Origin: JBLNBQ01 sp050260095
GTDB lineage: Bacteria > Bacillota > UBA5301 > DYFA01
Reading direction: 5' to 3'
NCBI GenBank assembly: GCA_050260095.1
Contig: JBLNBQ010000124.1
Span: forward strand, 1 to 35,211
Length of the DNA: 35,211 bases
Shown here: one piece after another, positions 30,968 to 35,211 of the stretch
Layout of the letters: every line of letters begins with the position of its first letter
Position numbering within the stretch: position 1 is the first letter of the stretch
The notes under the pieces: generated by a model
Told to the model about the DNA's origin: nothing
The model's database searches: none
The model's input: the letters and a program-made list of their open reading frames with translations, nothing else
Translations under genes and position numbers: made by a program

Positions 30968-31363
30968 TCAGGCGCCGACTTCCACCAGCTCGATGCGCTC
31001 GCCGGCCGGACCGCGGAAGAAGTATATTCTCCGCCCGCCGGGCCCAGGCCGCGGTGCGGCGTCGTGTTCGGCGACCCGCCCTTCGAGCTGGGCGATCGCG
31101 CTGGTGAGATCCTTGACCGCCAACGCCACGTGGTCCACCCGCCCGTGGGGAGCCGGCACCGGATCCCCGTAGCGTTCGATCAGTTCCACGCGCCCCCCCG
31201 GTCCGCCGAGGAAGGCCAGCCTCACCTGGCGTTCCGGGAGGTCCACCTGGCTTTCGGGCACGAGCCCCAAAGTCTCGACGTAGAAGCGGACCGCCTCCTG
31301 CAGGTTGTCGACCACCACTCCGACGTGGTGAAGCTGGGTGTTATGCAGTCGTTCCGCGCCCAT
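30968..31363 (-). CDS. VOC-family (glyoxalase-like) protein
   Basis: 131 residues, two beta-alpha-beta-beta-beta modules of the vicinal oxygen chelate fold. Candidate metal ligands are His12 or His13 (LHHVGVVV), Glu60 (RVELIE), His78 (VDHVALAV) and Glu125 (ERIELVE). This His/Glu/His/Glu order and spacing are close to glyoxalase I of E. coli; methylmalonyl-CoA epimerases normally have Gln at the second site. The substrate is not known. ATG at 31363 immediately follows the DUF362 stop (TGAATG), with GAGGTG inside the upstream gene, so it is translationally coupled. Confidence 0.85.
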   Translation of the reverse strand: MGAERLHNTQLHHVGVVVDNLQEAVRFYVETLGLVPESQVDLPERQVRLAFLGGPGGRVELIERYGDPVPAPHGRVDHVALAVKDLTSAIAQLEGRVAEHDAAPRPGPGGRRIYFFRGPAGERIELVEVGA

Positions 31364-32476
31364 TCATTTCACCTCGATGAGTTCGTAGTCACGGCTCCCC
31401 AGGCCGATGGACTGCCCGTAGGCCAGGGTCACGGTCGGATCGACGTCCTCGTGGACCCCCCGGAACTTATCCTTCCCCGGAGCGTGGTTGGTCTTGAGCG
31501 CGGACGCTTCGAACCCCGGCTGGCTGGTCACGAGGTCGAGCGCGGCCTGGTCGATGGCGACCGGGTCGGTCGAAGCGAGGATGCCGACGTCGGGCACGAT
31601 CGGCGCGTCCGACCAGGGCATGCAGTCGCAATCAGGCGAGACGTCGACAATGAAGCTGAGGTAACCGATCTTGCCGGGGTGCTCCTTGTGGTACCCGTAA
31701 ACGTACTCGACCATCCGCTCCTGGACGTTGCGGCTCTCTTCTCCCCACTGGATCTTGATCGCGCCGTACTGGCAGTTGACCGGACATTCGCCGCACCCCA
31801 GGCACTTCCGGGGATCGATCACGGCCCGGCCCTCCGCCACCACGATGGCCTCCCCCGGACACCAGCGGGCGCAGACGCCGCAGGCCCTGCACTTGCCCGG
31901 CAGGACCTCCGGCAGCAGCGAGGAATGCATGAGTTGCTTGCCGCCGCGGCTGGCGCCCCCCATCGACAGGTTCTTGATGGCCCCCCCGAAGCCGGAGACC
32001 ATGTGTCCCTTCACGTGCGAGACAACGATCAGCGAATCGGCTGCGATCAGGTTCGCGGAGAGGCGCACCGTCCGGAAGTGCTTGAGGCCCACCTCGACTT
32101 CCCGGTAGTCCTTGCCCCGGAGGCCATCGGCGATGATGATGGGGGCATCGACGACCGCATAGGCGAACCCGTTCTGGATGGCCGTGTTGAGATGGTCGAC
32201 GGCGTTGTGGCGCGATCCCAGGTAGAGCGTGTTGGAATCGCACAGGTAAGGGTTGCCGCCGGCCGCCTTGACCCGGTCGACGACCTGGCGGAGGTAGATC
32301 GGCCGGAGGAAGGCGGTGTTCCCCCGTTCGCCGAAGTGGACCTTGATCGCGGTCAAGTCGTCTTTGGCTATGCAGCCGCCGAGGCCGGCGCGGTCGAAGA
32401 GACGGCCGACCTTCCGGAGCAGGCTGTCCTGCTCGCGCTTGGCCCGCAGGTTCGCGAAATAGACTTTGCTTTTCAC
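31364..32476 (-). CDS. DUF362 protein with two 4Fe-4S clusters
   Basis: 370 residues. DUF362 proteins are widespread in anaerobes; their role is not settled. An N-terminal DUF362 domain (about 1-190, TAIKVHFGERGNTAFLRP, VVSHVKGHMVSGFGGAIKNLSMG) is followed by a ferredoxin-like insert with two CxxCxxCxxxC motifs (Cys196, 199, 202, 206 and Cys225, 228, 231, 235), then the rest of DUF362 with CDCMPWSDAPIVPDVGILASTDPVAIDQAALDL. An electron-transfer role is likely. GTG start at 32476 with AAGGAGG about 11 bp upstream. It follows leuS by 32 bp, in the same transcription unit. Confidence 0.9.
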   Translation of the reverse strand: MKSKVYFANLRAKREQDSLLRKVGRLFDRAGLGGCIAKDDLTAIKVHFGERGNTAFLRPIYLRQVVDRVKAAGGNPYLCDSNTLYLGSRHNAVDHLNTAIQNGFAYAVVDAPIIIADGLRGKDYREVEVGLKHFRTVRLSANLIAADSLIVVSHVKGHMVSGFGGAIKNLSMGGASRGGKQLMHSSLLPEVLPGKCRACGVCARWCPGEAIVVAEGRAVIDPRKCLGCGECPVNCQYGAIKIQWGEESRNVQERMVEYVYGYHKEHPGKIGYLSFIVDVSPDCDCMPWSDAPIVPDVGILASTDPVAIDQAALDLVTSQPGFEASALKTNHAPGKDKFRGVHEDVDPTVTLAYGQSIGLGSRDYELIEVK

Positions 32477-32508
32477 TTACCCGGTTTCCTCCTTGACGAG
32501 GCGGCGCG

Positions 32509-35004
32509 TCAGGGCGCAACCACCACGTTCACCAGTCTTCCCGGAACGACCACCACGCTCTTCACCGTTCCGGCGCCGATGAACTCCTTCACCTTGGCGC
32601 TGCCCAACGCGTACTCCCTTAGCTGTTCCTTTTCGAGGCCGGACGGGACCAGGATGCGGTCGCGCACCTTGCCGTTGACCTGCAGCACGACCTCCACCTG
32701 CTCCGCTTTGAGCGCCTCCGGGTCGACCGCCGGCCACGCTTCCAGGTGGACGCTGGCTGGATGTCCCAGCTCGCGCCAGAGTTCCTCGGTGATGTGCGGG
32801 GCAAACGGCGCCAGCAGCCGCACCAGGTTCTCGATGACCTCCCGCCAAAGCTGCCCGTCCTGTTCCGCTGCGGGAACCCGGTCCTTGTACTGGTAGGCTG
32901 CGTTGACCAGCTCCATCGTGGCTGCGATGGCCGTGTTGAAGGCGAAGTGCAGCCTGATGTCGTCAGTCACCCGCTTGATGGTGGTGTGGAGCACGCGCCG
33001 CAACTCCTTGCCGGCCTTGGCGGCCTCGCTCCCCGCCGGGGCGGCCGGCTGGGCAAGGCGCGGGAGCACCTCCTCCACCAAGCGCCAGACGCGGCTCAGG
33101 AAGCGGTAGCTGCCCTCCACGCCTGCGTCGCTCCAGTCCATGTCGCGTTCGGGCGGCGCGGCGAAGAGCAGGAAGAGGCGGGCTGTGTCGGCGCCGTACT
33201 TCTTCACGATCACGTCGGGGTCGACCACGTTTCCCTTCGACTTGGACATCTTCTGGCCTTCCAGCCGCACCATGCCCTGCGTGAGAAGGTTGGTGAACGG
33301 CTCCTCCACGCTGATGAGACCGAGGTCGTGCAGCACCATGGTGAAGAACCGCGCGTACATCAGGTGCAGGATGGCGTGCTCCACGCCGCCGATGTACTGG
33401 TCCACCGGCATCCAGTAGTCGGCTTTGTCCCGGGCGAACGGCGCCTGGTCGTTGCAGGGGTCGCAGTAGCGCAAGAAGTACCACGACGAGCAGACGAAGG
33501 TGTCCATGGTGTCGAAGTCACGCGTCGCCGGGCCGCCGCACTTGGGGCACCTGGTCTGGCCGAAGGTCTTGCTGGTCTTGAGGGGCGATTCGCCGTGCGG
33601 AAGGAACTCGACGTCCTCCGGCAGCAGGACCGGCAGCTGGTCCTCCGGGACGGGCACCTCGCCGCAGGCCTCGCAATAGACGATGGGGATGGGCGCCCCC
33701 CAGTACCGCTGGCGGGAGATGAGCCAGTCGCGGAGCCGGTAGTTGACCTGGGGGTGACCCAAGCCCTGCTCCGCCACGTACTTGATGACCGCCTGCAGGC
33801 CCTCGCCCGACGGCATCCCCGTGAATTGGCCGGAGTTGACCATAGTGCCTTCGGCCGCCACCGCGGCCGTCATGGTGGCCCCGTCCAGCGGGGGCAGGTC
33901 GGGCGGTTGAATGACCACCCGGATGGGCAAGCCATACGTGCGGGCGAACTCGAAGTCGCGCTGGTCGTGGGCCGGCACGCCCATCACGAGGCCGGTCCCG
34001 TAGCCCAGGAGCACATAATTGGCGAGCCAGACCGGGATCCGCTCCTGGGTGAGCGGGTTGATGGCGTAGGTGCCCGTGAAGACGCCCTTCTTCTCCAGGT
34101 CGGTGGCTTCCCGCTCGATCTCGGACATGTGGCGGACTTCGTCGATGAAGCGGTCGACCTCGGCCCGCCGCTCGGGAGTGACCAGGGAGGATACGATGGG
34201 GTGCTCCGGGGCGACCACCATGAAGGTGACGCCGTAGATGGTGTCGGGCCGGGTCGTGAAGACCTCGAACTCCCGCCCGTCCTCGAGCCGGAAGGTGACC
34301 GCGGCGCCTTCGCTCCGGCCGATCCAGTTCTCCTGCATGGTCTTGACCTTCTCCGGCCAGCCAGGCAGCTTGACCAGGTTCGTCAGCAGGCGGTCGGCGT
34401 ACGCGGTGATCTTGAAGAACCACTGCTCCAGGTCCTTACGGACCACCGGAGTGTCGCAGCGTTCGCACGCGCCGCCCACGACCTGCTCGTTGGCGAGCAC
34501 CGTCTGGCACGAGGGGCACCAGTTCACCGGCGCCTTCTTCTTGTACGCAAGGCCCCGCTTGTACAGCTGCAGGAAGAGCCACTGGGTCCAGCGATAGTAC
34601 TGCGGCAGGCAGGAGGCGACCTCCCGGTCCCAGTCGTAGGACAACCCCAAGTCTTTGAGTTGCTTGCGCATGTAGTCGATGTTGTCCAGCGTGGAGACCC
34701 GGGGGAAGATCCCGCTCTTGATGGCCGCGTTCTCCGCCGGGAGGCCGAACGCGTCCCAGCCCATCGGGTGCAGGACGTTGTACCCGTTCATGGCGAAGAA
34801 GCGGGCCACCACGTCGCCAATGGAGTAGTTGCGCAGGTGCCCCATGTGGAGTCGCCCCGACGGGTACGGGAACATCTCGAGGCAGTAGTACTTGGGCTTG
34901 CCGGGGTCCTCGGTCACCTTGTACATCCCGGCCTCCGCCCAGCGCTTCTGCCACTTGGGTTCAATGGTGCGGAAGTCGTACTTCCCTTCCACCTGGCTCG
35001 CCAT
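32509..35004 (-). CDS. leuS: leucyl-tRNA synthetase
   Basis: 831 residues, class I synthetase for leucine. HMGH (53-56) and KMSKS (585-589) form the catalytic site. The CP1 editing domain (about 235-420) has the threonine-rich TTRPDTIYG (250-258) and GVPAHDQRDFEF with editing Asp347, so hydrolysis of mischarged tRNA should work. Zinc-binding pairs CPSC/CERC (163-183) and CEAC/CPKC (444-489) are present. The anticodon-binding and C-terminal domains are complete. The frame is open 12 codons upstream to a TTG (35040); ATG at 35004 (MASQVEGKYDFRTIEPKWQ) matches the family N-terminus and is preferred, though its ribosome binding site is not ideal. It is downstream of a T-box core. Confidence 0.97.
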   Translation of the reverse strand: MASQVEGKYDFRTIEPKWQKRWAEAGMYKVTEDPGKPKYYCLEMFPYPSGRLHMGHLRNYSIGDVVARFFAMNGYNVLHPMGWDAFGLPAENAAIKSGIFPRVSTLDNIDYMRKQLKDLGLSYDWDREVASCLPQYYRWTQWLFLQLYKRGLAYKKKAPVNWCPSCQTVLANEQVVGGACERCDTPVVRKDLEQWFFKITAYADRLLTNLVKLPGWPEKVKTMQENWIGRSEGAAVTFRLEDGREFEVFTTRPDTIYGVTFMVVAPEHPIVSSLVTPERRAEVDRFIDEVRHMSEIEREATDLEKKGVFTGTYAINPLTQERIPVWLANYVLLGYGTGLVMGVPAHDQRDFEFARTYGLPIRVVIQPPDLPPLDGATMTAAVAAEGTMVNSGQFTGMPSGEGLQAVIKYVAEQGLGHPQVNYRLRDWLISRQRYWGAPIPIVYCEACGEVPVPEDQLPVLLPEDVEFLPHGESPLKTSKTFGQTRCPKCGGPATRDFDTMDTFVCSSWYFLRYCDPCNDQAPFARDKADYWMPVDQYIGGVEHAILHLMYARFFTMVLHDLGLISVEEPFTNLLTQGMVRLEGQKMSKSKGNVVDPDVIVKKYGADTARLFLLFAAPPERDMDWSDAGVEGSYRFLSRVWRLVEEVLPRLAQPAAPAGSEAAKAGKELRRVLHTTIKRVTDDIRLHFAFNTAIAATMELVNAAYQYKDRVPAAEQDGQLWREVIENLVRLLAPFAPHITEELWRELGHPASVHLEAWPAVDPEALKAEQVEVVLQVNGKVRDRILVPSGLEKEQLREYALGSAKVKEFIGAGTVKSVVVVPGRLVNVVVAP

Positions 35005-35061
35005 CCCTTCTAACCTGAGGTAGGACGCGTTACGAGTCAATTCTTCCCAGCCTGCCTGGGT

Positions 35062-35120
35062 AAAAAAAAACTCCCGCCCCTGTCTGTCAGGGGCGAGAAT
35101 TCTCCCGCGGTACCACCCTA
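35062..35120 (-). promoter_or_regulatory. T-box antiterminator/terminator upstream of leuS, Stem I not visible
   Basis: Minus strand: T-box core AGGGTGGTACCGCGG (35105-35119), identical to that of pheST, followed by a terminator CTCGCCCCTG / CAGGGGCGGGAG with nine T residues (35062-35070). This is the 3' half of a T-box. The 5' half (Stem I with the specifier codon) normally lies 100-200 nt upstream, but only 14 bp separate the core from the CCA end of tRNA-Ala. Specificity for Leu is assumed from the gene, not seen. Confidence 0.88.
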
Positions 35121-35134
35121 ATTGGTAAGAAAAA

Positions 35135-35210
<76 letters not shown>

Positions 35211-35211
35211 A

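Noticed and set aside
30464..32896. 810-residue open frame on the plus strand across transaldolase, VOC, DUF362 and the leuS end
   Set aside because: Spans four well-supported minus-strand genes and has no family features.
32746..35013. 755-residue open frame on the plus strand opposite leuS
   Set aside because: Antisense shadow of a GC-rich gene; Arg/His/Val-rich without any recognisable domain, while leuS on the other strand is complete.

Overview
The window comes from a GC-rich, endospore-forming member of the Bacillota. The sporulation genes yunB, spoIIP and gpr, a DacF-type carboxypeptidase, two T-box elements, Bacillus-like gene neighbourhoods (infC-rpmI-rplT / TrmH-family methyltransferase-pheST / zapA-cvpA-polX / mutS2 and comEA-comEC / holA / rpsT / gpr / spoIIP) and strong AGGAGG-like ribosome binding sites all point this way. 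A deep-branching high-GC lineage such as Symbiobacteriia, Limnochordia or a relative would fit, but the sequence alone does not fix the taxon. There are 27 protein-coding genes and one tRNA. I see no mobile element, prophage or CRISPR array. GTG is the commonest start codon, three genes appear to use TTG, and infC appears to use ATC.

Layout. 1-360: leader of an rRNA operon pointing off the left edge, with tandem promoters and a boxA-like site. 365-2383 (minus): yunB and tyrS. 2587-4824 (plus): a class A penicillin-binding protein, divergent from tyrS with overlapping promoters. 4909-9923 (minus): mutS2 and a two-barrel U32-family protein, translationally coupled and with their own promoter. 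9990-14732 (minus): dac, DUF421, polX, cvpA and zapA, the last three chained by GTGA overlaps. 14822-18280 (minus): pheT and pheS under a phenylalanine T-box; the 5' end of this leader holds an unexplained nested hairpin. 18799-20818 (minus): TrmH-family methyltransferase, rplT, rpmI and infC, with a leader attenuator. 21041-24060 (minus): murJ and spoIIP. 24209-26982: holA (plus), rpsT (minus), gpr (plus), which is inverted as a block relative to the Bacillus order. 27010-30028 (minus): comEC and comEA. 30256-35004 (minus): transaldolase, a VOC protein, a DUF362 ferredoxin and leuS. A T-box core lies upstream of leuS, but in place of the usual Stem I there is a tRNA-Ala(GGC) gene at the right edge.

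The genes are mostly housekeeping: translation (three aminoacyl-tRNA synthetases, L20, L35, S20, IF3), cell wall (PBP, MurJ, Dac), DNA maintenance (PolX, MutS2, HolA), DNA uptake (ComEA/EC) and sporulation. The most unusual points are regulatory or architectural: the T-box without visible Stem I next to a tRNA gene, the nested hairpin at the start of the pheST leader, the inversion of holA-rpsT-gpr, face-to-face promoter overlaps, and the tandem U32 protein. No clearly new multi-gene system was found.
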